Assembly: GCF_000282495.1 (NCBI RefSeq)
Contig: NZ_AKJE01000086.1
Coordinates: forward strand, 1-39,792
Direction: 5' to 3'
DNA from: Pseudomonas sp. GM79
GTDB lineage: Bacteria; Pseudomonadota; Gammaproteobacteria; Pseudomonadales; Pseudomonadaceae
DNA: 39,792 nucleotides
Shown piece by piece: positions 7,750 to 15,853 of the stretch. Both the position numbers and the translations under genes were made by a program. Below the pieces are notes generated by a model. That model saw only the letters and a program-made list of their open reading frames with translations. It was not told the origin of the DNA and made no database searches. Position 1 is the stretch's first letter, and the number at the start of each line of letters is the position of its first letter.

Positions 7750-7829
7750 GTAGGAGCGAAGCTTGCTCGCGAAGAACGATAACGCGGTGTGACAGCAAAG
7801 ACGCCTTCGCGGGCAAGCCTCGCTCCTAC
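7750..7829. repeat. REP doublet (variant GTAGGAGCGAAGCTTGCTCGCG)
   Basis: GTAGGAGCGAAGCTTGCTCG faces CGGGCAAGCCTCGCTCCTAC across a spacer of about 35 bases. It lies in the 352-base gap between the divergent sigma-factor and hydroxylase genes. Apart from this and the Fur candidates the gap shows nothing recognisable. Confidence 0.85.
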
Positions 7830-7894
7830 AAAAAAATGATGGCGTCGAGGCAGAGGCGCCCCTTCAGAACACCGTGAGTCTGAGGAAACCCGCA

Positions 7895-8350
7895 ATGCTG
7901 ACCCTTAATATCAATGGCAAGGACCAGGAACTGGATGTCCCGGCGGACATGCCGTTGCTCTGGGTGCTGCGCGATGTCGCGCACCTGACGGGCACCAAAT
8001 TCGGTTGTGGCATGGCCCAGTGTGGCGCCTGCACCGTACACGTCGACGGCGCGCCGCTGCGCTCTTGCATCACGCCTGCCACGGCGGTAGCCCACGGGCA
8101 GAAAATTCTCACCATCGAAGGCTTGTCCGCTGATGGCTCGCACCCGGTCCAGCAAGCCTGGGCCGAACTCGACGTGGTTCAGTGCGGTTATTGCCAGTCG
8201 GGGCAGATCATGTCGGCGGCAGCGCTGCTGGCGAAGATCCCCAAGCCCACCGACAGTGACATCGACCAGGCGCTGTCCGGCAACATCTGCCGCTGCGGCA
8301 CCTACCCAAGAATCCGCGCCGCGATCAAGCGTGCCGCCGAGATCGGTTGA
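7895..8350 (+). CDS. 2Fe-2S subunit of molybdenum hydroxylase (IorA-like)
   Basis: The 151-residue small subunit carries two [2Fe-2S] clusters. A plant-type ferredoxin site has C38, C43, C46 and C58 (KFGCGMAQCGACTVHVDG). A helical-bundle site has C97, C100, C132 and C134 (CGYCQSGQI and NICRCGTYPR). Both are complete. It passes electrons from the molybdenum site of the large subunit encoded 24 bases downstream. There is no signal peptide, so export would be by riding with the Tat-bearing partner. The ATG at 7895 has GAGGAA upstream; a GTG at 7874 is less likely. The isoquinoline 1-oxidoreductase alpha label is by family only; the substrate is unknown. Confidence 0.94.
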   Translation: MLTLNINGKDQELDVPADMPLLWVLRDVAHLTGTKFGCGMAQCGACTVHVDGAPLRSCITPATAVAHGQKILTIEGLSADGSHPVQQAWAELDVVQCGYCQSGQIMSAAALLAKIPKPTDSDIDQALSGNICRCGTYPRIRAAIKRAAEIG

Positions 8351-8374
8351 TACCACGTCGAAGGGAGCTGACCC

Positions 8375-10543
8375 ATGAACAGAATCAACCCTGTCTCGCG
8401 TCGCGGTTTTCTCAAGGGCAGCGCAGTGTTGGGCGGCGGTCTGGTGGTGGCGTTTGTCATCCCGGGTGCCAATCGCTTTGCCCTCGGCGCCGAGAATCAA
8501 GGAAACGTCTTTGCCCCCAATGCCTTTTTACGCATTGGCAACGACAACAGCATCACCGTGCTGCTCGGCCATTCGGAAATGGGCCAGGGCATCTGGACCG
8601 GCCTGACCATGTTGATCGCCGAGGAGCTGGACGCCGACTGGTCGAAAATCCGCGTCGAACATGCGCCGGCTTCGGCGGCCGATTACGGCTTGCCGGCGTT
8701 TGGCGGGATACAGATCACCGGCGGTTCGACGTCGACCTGGATGGAGTTCGACCGCTATCGCCAGGCTGGAGCGGCGGCGCGCTTGATGCTGATCGAGGCG
8801 GCGGCCAAGCGATTCGACGTGGCGCCTTCGCAGATCCGCACCGAGTCGGGCGTGGTCATGGCTGGCGACAAACGGGCCACTTACGGCGAATTGGCAGATG
8901 ACGCTGGCAAGCTGCCAGCGCCGGATCCGGCTTCGATCAAGTTCAAGGAGGCCAAGGACTGGAAGATCATCGGCAAACCCACCAAGCGCCTCGACACCCC
9001 GGAGAAAATCACCGGGCAGGCGAAGTTTGGCATGGACGTGCAATTCGACGGACTCATGACGGCGATGGTCGCTCGCCCGCCGGTGTTCGGCGGCGGCGTC
9101 AAATCCTTCGAAGGCGCCGAGGCGCTGGCGGTGCCGGGCGTGCACAAAGTGGTGCAGGTGCCCACGGGGGTCGCGGTGATTGCCGATCATTATTGGGCGG
9201 CGAAGCTGGGGCGCGATGCGCTGAAGGTTGAATGGGACCTGGGGCCGAACGCCGGGCTCGACAGTCAGAAACTGCTGGAAAGCTTCCGTAAACTCGCCGC
9301 CACCCCCGGCACTTCCGCCAGTCAGGCCGGGGATGCGACAGCGACGCTAGGCAAAGCGGCGAAGACGATTGAGGCTGAATACAGTGTGCCGTACCTGGCC
9401 CACGCGCCGATGGAGCCGCTCAATTGCACGGTGAAAATCTCCAAGGACAAATGCGAAATCTGGACCGGCACGCAGTTTCAGACGCTGGATCAGATGATCG
9501 CGGGGAAGATCACCGGGCTCAAACCCGAACAGGTAGAGATCCACACCCAATTCCTCGGTGGCGGTTTCGGGCGTCGGGCCAATCCGACCTCGGATTTTGT
9601 CAGCGAAGCCGTGTACGTCGCCAAAGCGGCGGGCGCGCCGGTAAAAACCGTCTGGGCCCGAGAGGATGACATTCGCGGCGGTTATTACCGCTCGGCGTTC
9701 CTGCATCAAGCGCGCATCGGCCTGGATGCCGACGGCATGCCAATGGCCTGGAAGCATGTGCTGGTCGGGCAGTCGATTCTGACTGGCACCTCGTTCGCGG
9801 CGACTATGGTCAAGGATGGCATCGACAAAACCTCCGTCGAAGGCGTGGCCGACAGCCCTTACCTTGAGGGCCTGGCCAACCACCAGGTCGAACTGCATTC
9901 ACCGCAAACCGGCATCAGCGTGCTGTGGCTGCGGTCGGTGGGGCACACCCACACGGCATTTGTCATGGAGTCGTTGATCGACGAACTGGCAGACGCGGCC
10001 GGCAAGGATCCGGTGGAGTACCGACGAGCCCTGCTCAAGGCGCATCCACGGCATTTGGGCGTGCTGAATCTGGCGGTGGAGAAAGCCAACTGGAAAGCCC
10101 CCTTGCCGGACGGCCACGCATTGGGCGTGGCGGTGCATGAGTCCTTCGGCAGTTATGTCGCTCAGGTGGCCGAGGTGTCGCAGGACAACCTGGCGATTCG
10201 CGTACACCGGGTGGTGTGCGCGGTGGACTGCGGCATTGCGGTCAATCCGCAGAGCATCGCCGCACAGATGGAGTCAGGCATCACCTTTGGTCTCAGTTTT
10301 ACCTTGCACAGCAAACTGACGTTCAAGGACGGTCAGGTGGAGCAGTCCAATTATCACGACTATCAGGTCCTGCGCCTGAACGAGATGCCGGTGGTCGAGG
10401 TGCATATCGTCCCTAGCAGCGACAAACCGGGCGGTATTGGCGAAGTGGGTGTGCCTCCGGTGGCGCCGGCCGTGGCGAACGCGGTGTTTGCCCTGACCGG
10501 GCAGCGCCTGCGGGAACTGCCGCTGCAACTGTCGGGGGTGTGA
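8375..10543 (+). CDS. Molybdopterin-binding subunit of xanthine dehydrogenase family (IorB-like)
   Basis: The 722-residue catalytic subunit begins with a Tat signal (SRRGFLKG at about residues 8-15, then a hydrophobic stretch ending near ANRFALGAEN), so it should act in the periplasm. Cofactor-site motifs include GHSEMGQGIWTGLTM (about 63-77), QFLGGGFGRR (about 390-400) and a C-terminal GGIGEVGVPPVAPA (about 686-700), whose glutamate is the likely catalytic base of this family. Length and motif order fit IorB-like subunits. AGGGAGCTGACCC precedes the ATG. It probably oxidises an aldehyde or an N-heterocycle using water and hands electrons through the 2Fe-2S subunit to the cytochrome encoded next; the substrate is inference. 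Confidence 0.94.
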   Translation: MNRINPVSRRGFLKGSAVLGGGLVVAFVIPGANRFALGAENQGNVFAPNAFLRIGNDNSITVLLGHSEMGQGIWTGLTMLIAEELDADWSKIRVEHAPASAADYGLPAFGGIQITGGSTSTWMEFDRYRQAGAAARLMLIEAAAKRFDVAPSQIRTESGVVMAGDKRATYGELADDAGKLPAPDPASIKFKEAKDWKIIGKPTKRLDTPEKITGQAKFGMDVQFDGLMTAMVARPPVFGGGVKSFEGAEALAVPGVHKVVQVPTGVAVIADHYWAAKLGRDALKVEWDLGPNAGLDSQKLLESFRKLAATPGTSASQAGDATATLGKAAKTIEAEYSVPYLAHAPMEPLNCTVKISKDKCEIWTGTQFQTLDQMIAGKITGLKPEQVEIHTQFLGGGFGRRANPTSDFVSEAVYVAKAAGAPVKTVWAREDDIRGGYYRSAFLHQARIGLDADGMPMAWKHVLVGQSILTGTSFAATMVKDGIDKTSVEGVADSPYLEGLANHQVELHSPQTGISVLWLRSVGHTHTAFVMESLIDELADAAGKDPVEYRRALLKAHPRHLGVLNLAVEKANWKAPLPDGHALGVAVHESFGSYVAQVAEVSQDNLAIRVHRVVCAVDCGIAVNPQSIAAQMESGITFGLSFTLHSKLTFKDGQVEQSNYHDYQVLRLNEMPVVEVHIVPSSDKPGGIGEVGVPPVAPAVANAVFALTGQRLRELPLQLSGV

Positions 10544-10544
10544 G

Positions 10545-11123
10545 ATGAGACGACATATATTTTGGGGGGCGGTGATGCTGATAGGCCTGGGTGGTTATAC
10601 CTCGGACCTGTTCGCTGATGATAAAGCGGCGGTGAAGGCGTTCGAGACGGTGCAGAAGGTGTTCCAGAGCCCGCGTTGTCAGAACTGTCATATCCCCGGC
10701 GATTCGCCGTTGCAGTTCGACGCCGGTGTTCCTCACGCAATGAATGTGGTTCGCGGCCTGGACGGCAAGGGCGCTGCCGGTTTGCCGTGTGCCAGTTGTC
10801 ATGCCGAACGCAATCCGCCGGCCAGCTATGGCCCCAACGCTCCACCCGGAGCACCGCATTGGAGCCTGCCACCGGCCGCGCACAAAATGGCCTGGATCGG
10901 CCTGCCACCCGACAAGTTGTGCGCGATGATCAAGGACCGTTCCAGCAATGGCGACCGTGATTTTGCGGCACTGATCAAGCATGTCAGCGAGGACAAGCTG
11001 GTGCTTTGGGGCTGGCGTCCGGGTGAGGGACGGGCGCCGGTGCCGGTGCCCCACGATATTTTCGTCACCCAGTTCAAACTCTGGGCCGACGCTGGAGGGC
11101 CGTGTCCGCTGGCGGGTAGCTGA
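10545..11123 (+). CDS. Small c-type cytochrome of hydroxylase, two CxxCH sites
   Basis: The 192-residue exported protein has an N-terminal hydrophobic segment ending near DLFADDKA and two covalent haem sites, C45-QN-C48-H49 and C82-AS-C85-H86. It starts one base after the stop of the molybdopterin subunit, so the three genes form an operon. The cytochrome is the plausible electron exit from the hydroxylase to the respiratory chain. In the nicotinate hydroxylase NicB a cytochrome region is fused to the large subunit (from memory); here it is separate. The region after the second haem (residues 90-190) has no CxxCH. Family membership beyond haem binding is unsure. Confidence 0.88.
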   Translation: MRRHIFWGAVMLIGLGGYTSDLFADDKAAVKAFETVQKVFQSPRCQNCHIPGDSPLQFDAGVPHAMNVVRGLDGKGAAGLPCASCHAERNPPASYGPNAPPGAPHWSLPPAAHKMAWIGLPPDKLCAMIKDRSSNGDRDFAALIKHVSEDKLVLWGWRPGEGRAPVPVPHDIFVTQFKLWADAGGPCPLAGS

Positions 11124-11196
11124 CCAGCGGCGCGTTTATAGGGAGTCATACCGGGTGTGAACGACTCTAACGTTCATATCCATCAAGGAGCGAGTG

Positions 11197-11805
11197 ATGT
11201 TAACCCCAGGCAAACCGATCAAACCCGGCGCTGGCGCAGACCTGCGTGCGCCGAACGTTCTCGACAGCGCAGTGCAGGATCGCGATGTATTGCGCGACCT
11301 GGCGCGCAAGGCCGAGCAAGAGCTGATGGGCGTGCAGATGGCGAGCATGGATGAGTTGACGCTGCTCTCCAATCGTCACGGCTTCGAGGCTTTGGCTCAG
11401 TTAGGGCTGGAGGCCTGTCAGCGGTTGGGAAAACCCGCGACGCTGCTGTTTTTCGACCTTGATGACTTCAAGCGCATCAATCAGCTGTACGGTCGTGCCG
11501 AGGGCGACGATGCCCTGAAAACCTTCGCCGATGTGCTACGCATCGCCTTTCGTGAAAGTGATGTGATCGGCCGCCTCGGCAGCGATGAGTTCGCCGCTTT
11601 GTTGACCGGCGCCAGTGCGGTGGAGGTTTCGGCGGTCAGAGCGCGGCTCGAGGAAATACTCGATGAGCGCAATGCCACGGTGCATCGTGGCTATGACATT
11701 CGCTTCAGTGTCGGGCAGATCGAGTTTGATCCTCGGCTACACCAGACAGCGGAAGGCTTGTTGGCCTTGGTCGATAAGGTGCTGCACGACGCCCGTCATT
11801 GTTGA
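11197..11805 (+). CDS. GGDEF-domain protein (GSDEF variant), likely diguanylate cyclase
   Basis: The 202-residue cytoplasmic protein has a short helical N-terminus (about 20-50) and one GGDEF domain (about 50-200). Visible are MDELTLLSNRHGF, the metal-binding FFDLDDFKRIN (85-95) and the active-site loop GSDEF at 128-132, where the second glycycle position is serine. An intact RxxD inhibitory site, RESD at 119-122, lies exactly five residues before it. Variant loops are active in some family members, so c-di-GMP synthesis remains plausible. There is no membrane segment or known sensor domain. AAGGAG lies six bases before the ATG. It appears to be a single gene, 73 bases after the cytochrome. 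Confidence 0.92.
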   Translation: MLTPGKPIKPGAGADLRAPNVLDSAVQDRDVLRDLARKAEQELMGVQMASMDELTLLSNRHGFEALAQLGLEACQRLGKPATLLFFDLDDFKRINQLYGRAEGDDALKTFADVLRIAFRESDVIGRLGSDEFAALLTGASAVEVSAVRARLEEILDERNATVHRGYDIRFSVGQIEFDPRLHQTAEGLLALVDKVLHDARHC

Positions 11806-11840
11806 ATGGCGTCTTGCAAGACCGCTGCTACGTGCCCGGA

Positions 11841-12266
11841 TCATTTGGCGAACAACTGGTCGATGTTCTTGAACGCCTTGAACTCCAAGGCGTTGCCGCA
11901 GGGGTCGAAGAGAAACATCGTGGCCTGTTCGCCCACCAGCCCCTGGAAGCGGATACCCGGCTCAATCACAAAACGGGTGCCCAGAGACTTCAAACGCTCG
12001 GCCAGGTTTTCCCATTCCTCCATTCCCAGCACTACGCCAAAGTGCGGAACCGGTACGTTATGTCCATCCACGGCATTGGTGTGGGCCGCTTCCTGAGACG
12101 CGTTTTTCGGCGCCAGGTGAATGACCAGTTGATGGCCGAAGAAATTGAAATCGACCCAATGGTCGCTGGAGCGACCTTCTTCCAGACCGAATACCGTGCC
12201 GTAAAAGCTGCGCGCGGCGCTCAGGTCATAAACCGGGATGGCCAGGTGAAAAGGGGAGAGTTGCAT
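11841..12266 (-). CDS. VOC-family (glyoxalase-like) protein
   Basis: The 141-residue protein begins MQLSPFHLAIPVYDLSAARS. FHLAIPVYDLSAARSFYGTV and WVDFNFFGHQLVIHL belong to the first beta-alpha-beta-beta-beta module; VPHFGVVLGMEEWENLAERL and FLFDPCGNALEFKAF belong to the second. Metal ligands typical of the fold are present: H7, H48 and a C-terminal glutamate in ALEFKAF. It resembles VOC dioxygenase or glyoxalase-like proteins of unknown substrate. GAGGC precedes the ATG. It is divergent from the LysR gene at 12379, the common layout of a LysR regulator and its target, which is inference. Confidence 0.92.
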   Translation of the reverse strand: MQLSPFHLAIPVYDLSAARSFYGTVFGLEEGRSSDHWVDFNFFGHQLVIHLAPKNASQEAAHTNAVDGHNVPVPHFGVVLGMEEWENLAERLKSLGTRFVIEPGIRFQGLVGEQATMFLFDPCGNALEFKAFKNIDQLFAK

Positions 12267-12378
12267 GGGGTTTGCCTCAACTGTGGGACGTTGAAGCTCA
12301 GTCTAGTCCTGTGCTTTTTGATTGAAAGACGATAGTTTTTGCAGCGAGCTCAAATTATTTCGATCAATCGAGAAATCC

Positions 12379-13245
12379 ATGCTGCGAGAACTGAAAACTT
12401 TTATCGCCGTGACGCGCTATGGCACCTTCGCTGCGGCGGGCATGCACATCGGCCTCACGCAGTCGGCGGTCAGTGCGCAGATTCGCAATCTGGAACAGGC
12501 GCTGGGGATTCGCTTGTTCGACCGAACGGGGCGCCAGGCGTTGCTCAATGCAGCAGGGCAACGAGCGTTGCCGATGGCCAGGGAGATGCTGGAAACCTTC
12601 AGTCGCATGGCCGTCAGCGATGATGTCAGCGAGTATCGCGGCGAGTTGAAGATTGGTGCGGTGGCTACGGTCCAGACCGGGCTGTTGCCCCAGGCGTTGT
12701 TACGATTGCGTCAACAGGCACCGCTGCTGGAACCGAAGCTGGTGCCCGGTGTGTCGCTGAATCTGTTGAGTCAGGTGGATACCGGCGAAGTGGATCTGGC
12801 GATCCTGATCAAGCCGCCGTTCGAATTGCCCAAGGAGTTGTCGGCACAGGTGATTCGCAAGGAGCCGTTCGTGCTGGTCGTGCCAGCCAACCTTGAAGGC
12901 GATGACCCGCTGCAGTTGCTGGCGGACCATCCTCATGTGCGCTACGACCGCAACTCGTTCGGTGGACGCTTGATCACGCGATTTTTGCGTGAGCAGCGGA
13001 TCGACGTGCACGTGGCCCTTGAGCTGGATGAGCTGGAAGCCATCGTGAAAATGGTTGAGTGCGGATTGGGCGTTTCATTGCTGCCCAAGGCAGGGCTCTG
13101 GCTTGAACACGGCGCCAGGGTGAGGGTGATCGAATTGGGCGAACTGACGTTCTATCGGGAGATCGTGTTGCTGCAGCGTTACAGCCAGCGCACACAACCG
13201 ATCCAGCAATTGTTTGCGCGGTGTTTGACACAGATCGATGACTAA
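12379..13245 (+). CDS. LysR-family transcriptional regulator
   Basis: The 288-residue protein has the LysR winged helix-turn-helix at its N-terminus (MLRELKTFIAVTRYGTFAAA, then IGLTQSAVSAQIRNLEQALG) and a periplasmic-binding-protein-like effector domain (about 90-288). The ATG at 12379 puts the helix-turn-helix at the standard distance from the N-terminus; an earlier in-frame start at 12322 would add 19 residues and is less likely. The 112-base gap to the divergent VOC gene should hold the shared control region. No T-N11-A box could be fixed with confidence. Effector unknown. Confidence 0.94.
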   Translation: MLRELKTFIAVTRYGTFAAAGMHIGLTQSAVSAQIRNLEQALGIRLFDRTGRQALLNAAGQRALPMAREMLETFSRMAVSDDVSEYRGELKIGAVATVQTGLLPQALLRLRQQAPLLEPKLVPGVSLNLLSQVDTGEVDLAILIKPPFELPKELSAQVIRKEPFVLVVPANLEGDDPLQLLADHPHVRYDRNSFGGRLITRFLREQRIDVHVALELDELEAIVKMVECGLGVSLLPKAGLWLEHGARVRVIELGELTFYREIVLLQRYSQRTQPIQQLFARCLTQIDD

Positions 13246-13256
13246 ACGCTAACCCC

Positions 13257-13346
13257 TGTGGGAGCGGGCTTGCTCGCGAAGGCGGTGTACGGCATACAGA
13301 GAGTGTCGACTGGCACACCGCTTTCGCGAGCAAGCCCGCTCCCACA
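13257..13346. repeat. REP doublet (REPIN-like)
   Basis: TGTGGGAGCGGGCTTGCTCG and its inverted partner CGAGCAAGCCCGCTCCCACA surround a spacer that shares TGTCGACTG with the copies at 1-79 and 1821-1912. It lies between the convergent LysR and fabI genes. Confidence 0.9.
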
Positions 13347-13378
13347 TTTGACCGCGTCAATCCTGGAATTGAAGCCAT

Positions 13379-13410
13379 AAAAAAACCCGCCTGAAGAGGC
13401 GGGTTTTTTA
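13379..13410 (-). terminator. Rho-independent terminator of fabI
   Basis: AAAAACCCGCCT-GAAG-AGGCGGGTTTTTT is a GC-rich stem with a tetraloop, A-run and T-run, so it can work in both directions. It lies 16 bases past the fabI stop and ends the transporter-fabI transcript. It may also stop the convergent LysR transcript. Confidence 0.92.
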
Positions 13411-13425
13411 ATGGCTAACCGAAGA

Positions 13426-14220
13426 TCACTCTTCGATGTTGCCCATGGCGGTGGTGTTGAAGCCGCCGTCTACGTACATGATTTCGCCGCTGATGCCGGA
13501 CGCCAGGTCCGAGCACAGGAAGGCGCCGGCGTTGCCGACTTCGTCGATGGTGACGTTACGACGCAGCGGGGTTTGCGCTTCGTTGGCGGCCAGCATTTTG
13601 CGGAAGTTCTTGATGCCGGAAGCGGCGAGGGTGCGGATCGGGCCAGCCGATACGCAGTTCACGCGAGTACCGTCCGGGCCCAGGGAGCCGGCCAGGTAAC
13701 GCACGCCAGCTTCCAAAGAAGCCTTGGCCATGCCCATCACGTTGTAGTTCGGCATGGTGCGCTCGGCACCCAGGTACGACAGGGTCAGCAGGCTGCCATT
13801 GCGGCCTTTCATCATTTCGCGGCCAGCTTTGGCCAGGGCCACGAAGCTGTAGGCGCTGATGTCGTGAGCGATGCGGAAACCTTCACGGGTGGTGGCTTCG
13901 GTGAAGTCGCCGTCCAGTTGGTCGCCCGGGGCGAAGCCGACGGAGTGCACGATGCAGTCCAGGCCGTCCCACTTCTTGCTCAGTGCTTCGAAGACCTTGG
14001 CGATTTCTTCGTCGCTGGCCACGTCGCACGGGAAGCACAGCTCAGGGCTCGAGCCCCAGCCTTGTGCGAATTCTTCGACACGACCCTTGAGTTTGTCGTT
14101 CTGATAAGTGAAGGCAAGCTCAGCGCCCTCGCGATGCATGGCGGCAGCGATGCCGGATGCGATGGACAGCTTGCTGGCGACACCGACGATCAGTACGCGC
14201 TTACCGGCGAGAAAACCCAT
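13426..14220 (-). CDS. fabI: Enoyl-[acyl-carrier-protein] reductase (NADH)
   Basis: The 264-residue short-chain dehydrogenase-like enzyme performs the last reduction of each fatty acid elongation cycle. The N-terminal nucleotide site GKRVLIVGVASKLSIASGI and the catalytic Y149, Y159 and K166 (SYLGAERTMPNYNVMGMAKA) match FabI. G95 in HSVGFAPGDQL corresponds to the residue that, when mutated in E. coli, gives triclosan resistance; it is unchanged here. GAGGAG precedes the ATG. It follows the transporter ATPase by 21 bases and is probably the last gene of that operon, as in the P. aeruginosa opp-fabI arrangement I remember. A strong terminator follows. Confidence 0.97.
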   Translation of the reverse strand: MGFLAGKRVLIVGVASKLSIASGIAAAMHREGAELAFTYQNDKLKGRVEEFAQGWGSSPELCFPCDVASDEEIAKVFEALSKKWDGLDCIVHSVGFAPGDQLDGDFTEATTREGFRIAHDISAYSFVALAKAGREMMKGRNGSLLTLSYLGAERTMPNYNVMGMAKASLEAGVRYLAGSLGPDGTRVNCVSAGPIRTLAASGIKNFRKMLAANEAQTPLRRNVTIDEVGNAGAFLCSDLASGISGEIMYVDGGFNTTAMGNIEE

Positions 14221-14241
14221 GTGTTGCTCCTCTTTTCAGGT

Positions 14242-15852
14242 TTATTGCGCAGTGGCTGGTGCCAGAAAAGCGGCTTCCAGCAACTGCTGTGTATACGGAT
14301 GTTGGGGGGCGGCAAAGATACTTTGCGCGTCTCCCTGTTCGACCACTTGGCCATGCTTGACCACCATCAACTGGTGGCTCAGCGCTTTGACGACAGCCAG
14401 GTCATGGCTGATAAACAAATACGTCAGGTTGTACTTGGTTTGCAGTGAACGTAGTAGCTCCACCACTTGGCGTTGCACGGTGCGGTCGAGGGCCGACGTC
14501 GGCTCGTCCAGCAGAATCAACGCCGGTTTTAGCACTAATGCCCGGGCAATGGCGATTCTTTGCCGTTGCCCACCGGAAAATTCATGGGGGTAGCGGTGCC
14601 GGGTTTCCGGGTCCAGACCTACCTCCTTGAGTGCCGCAATAATCGCTTGTTCCTGTTCTGCCTCGGTGCCCATCTTATGGATCCGCAGGCCTTCGCCGAC
14701 GATCTGGCTCACGCACATCCGTGGGCTCAGGCTGCCGAAGGGGTCCTGGAACACCACCTGCATTTCCCGCCGCAGCGGTCGAATCTGTTGCTGCGTCAGG
14801 CAGTCTAGCTGCTTGCCTTCAAAACGGATGACGCCTTTGCTACCGATCAGCCGCAAAATCGCCAGGCCGAGCGTCGACTTGCCGGAACCGCTTTCTCCCA
14901 CAATCCCCAGGGTCTGGCCCTGGGGCAGGCTGAAATTGATCCCGTCGACCGCTTTGATATGGTCCACGGTCTTTTTCAGCAAGCCTTTCTTGATCGGGAA
15001 CCAGACTTTCAAGTCCTCGACCGCAAGCAACGGCGGGCCAATCACATTGGTCGCCGGTTTGCCGCTGGGCTCCGCTGCCAGCAGTTCCCGCGTGTACGGA
15101 TGCTGCGGCGCGCGGAACAATTCTTCGCACGATGCCTGTTCGACGATGCAACCGCGCTGCATGACACATACCCGATGCGCAATTCTTCGTACAAGGTTCA
15201 AATCGTGACTGATCAGTAACAACGCCATGCCCAGACGGGCCTGTAATTCCTTGAGCAGTTCGAGAATTTTCAGTTGAACGGTCACGTCCAGCGCCGTGGT
15301 CGGTTCGTCGGCGATCAGCAATTCCGGCTCATTGGCCAGGGCCATCGCGATCATCACCCGCTGGCGCTGGCCGCCGGACAATTCGTGGGGCAGGGCCTTG
15401 AGACGCTTCTGCGGTTCGGGGATGCCGACCATTTCCAGCAGTTCCAGCGTGCGCTTGGTCGCGACTTTACCGGTCAGGCCTTTGTGGATGCCCAGGATTT
15501 CGTTGATCTGTTTTTCGATCGAATGCAGCGGATTGAGCGAGGTCATCGGCTCTTGAAAGATCATCGCAATCCGGTTGCCGCGGATGTGGCGGATGGTTTT
15601 CTCTTTCAGGTCCAGCAGATTCCGGTCGGAATAAGTGATGGTGCCGGACGGGTGCCGGGCCAGCGGGTAGGGCAGCAGCCGCAGGATCGAGTGGGCGGTC
15701 ACCGATTTGCCGGATCCGCTTTCGCCCACCAGCGCCAGGGTTTCGCCGCGCTTGATGTCGAAGCTGACGCCCTCGACCACCCGCTGCACGCGTTCACCGA
15801 CGACAAATTCGACGGCCAGGTCGCGCACTTCGATCAGATTGTCCTGATTCAT
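14242..15852 (-). CDS. Peptide ABC transporter, double ATP-binding protein (YejF-like)
   Basis: The 536-residue cytoplasmic ATPase has two fused ABC domains. Walker A motifs are GESGSGKSVTAHS and GESGSGKSTLGLA, signatures LSGGQRQRV and FSGGQRQRI, and Walker B regions LLIADEPTTALD and LILLDEPTSALD. Both halves look complete. It powers the permeases encoded just upstream. The YejF/NppD identity rests on fusion, length and neighbours. GAGGAAGTGAA precedes the ATG at 15852, which lies one base after the stop of the previous gene, implying coupled translation. In P. aeruginosa the matching system takes up peptidyl nucleoside antibiotics (from memory); natural peptides are the likely role. Confidence 0.95.
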   Translation of the reverse strand: MNQDNLIEVRDLAVEFVVGERVQRVVEGVSFDIKRGETLALVGESGSGKSVTAHSILRLLPYPLARHPSGTITYSDRNLLDLKEKTIRHIRGNRIAMIFQEPMTSLNPLHSIEKQINEILGIHKGLTGKVATKRTLELLEMVGIPEPQKRLKALPHELSGGQRQRVMIAMALANEPELLIADEPTTALDVTVQLKILELLKELQARLGMALLLISHDLNLVRRIAHRVCVMQRGCIVEQASCEELFRAPQHPYTRELLAAEPSGKPATNVIGPPLLAVEDLKVWFPIKKGLLKKTVDHIKAVDGINFSLPQGQTLGIVGESGSGKSTLGLAILRLIGSKGVIRFEGKQLDCLTQQQIRPLRREMQVVFQDPFGSLSPRMCVSQIVGEGLRIHKMGTEAEQEQAIIAALKEVGLDPETRHRYPHEFSGGQRQRIAIARALVLKPALILLDEPTSALDRTVQRQVVELLRSLQTKYNLTYLFISHDLAVVKALSHQLMVVKHGQVVEQGDAQSIFAAPQHPYTQQLLEAAFLAPATAQ

Positions 15853-15853
15853 T

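Noticed and set aside
13257..13346. Regularly recurring palindromes suggesting a CRISPR array
   Set aside because: Copies are scattered kilobases apart as inverted pairs, not regularly spaced direct repeats, and no cas gene is present. They are REP elements.
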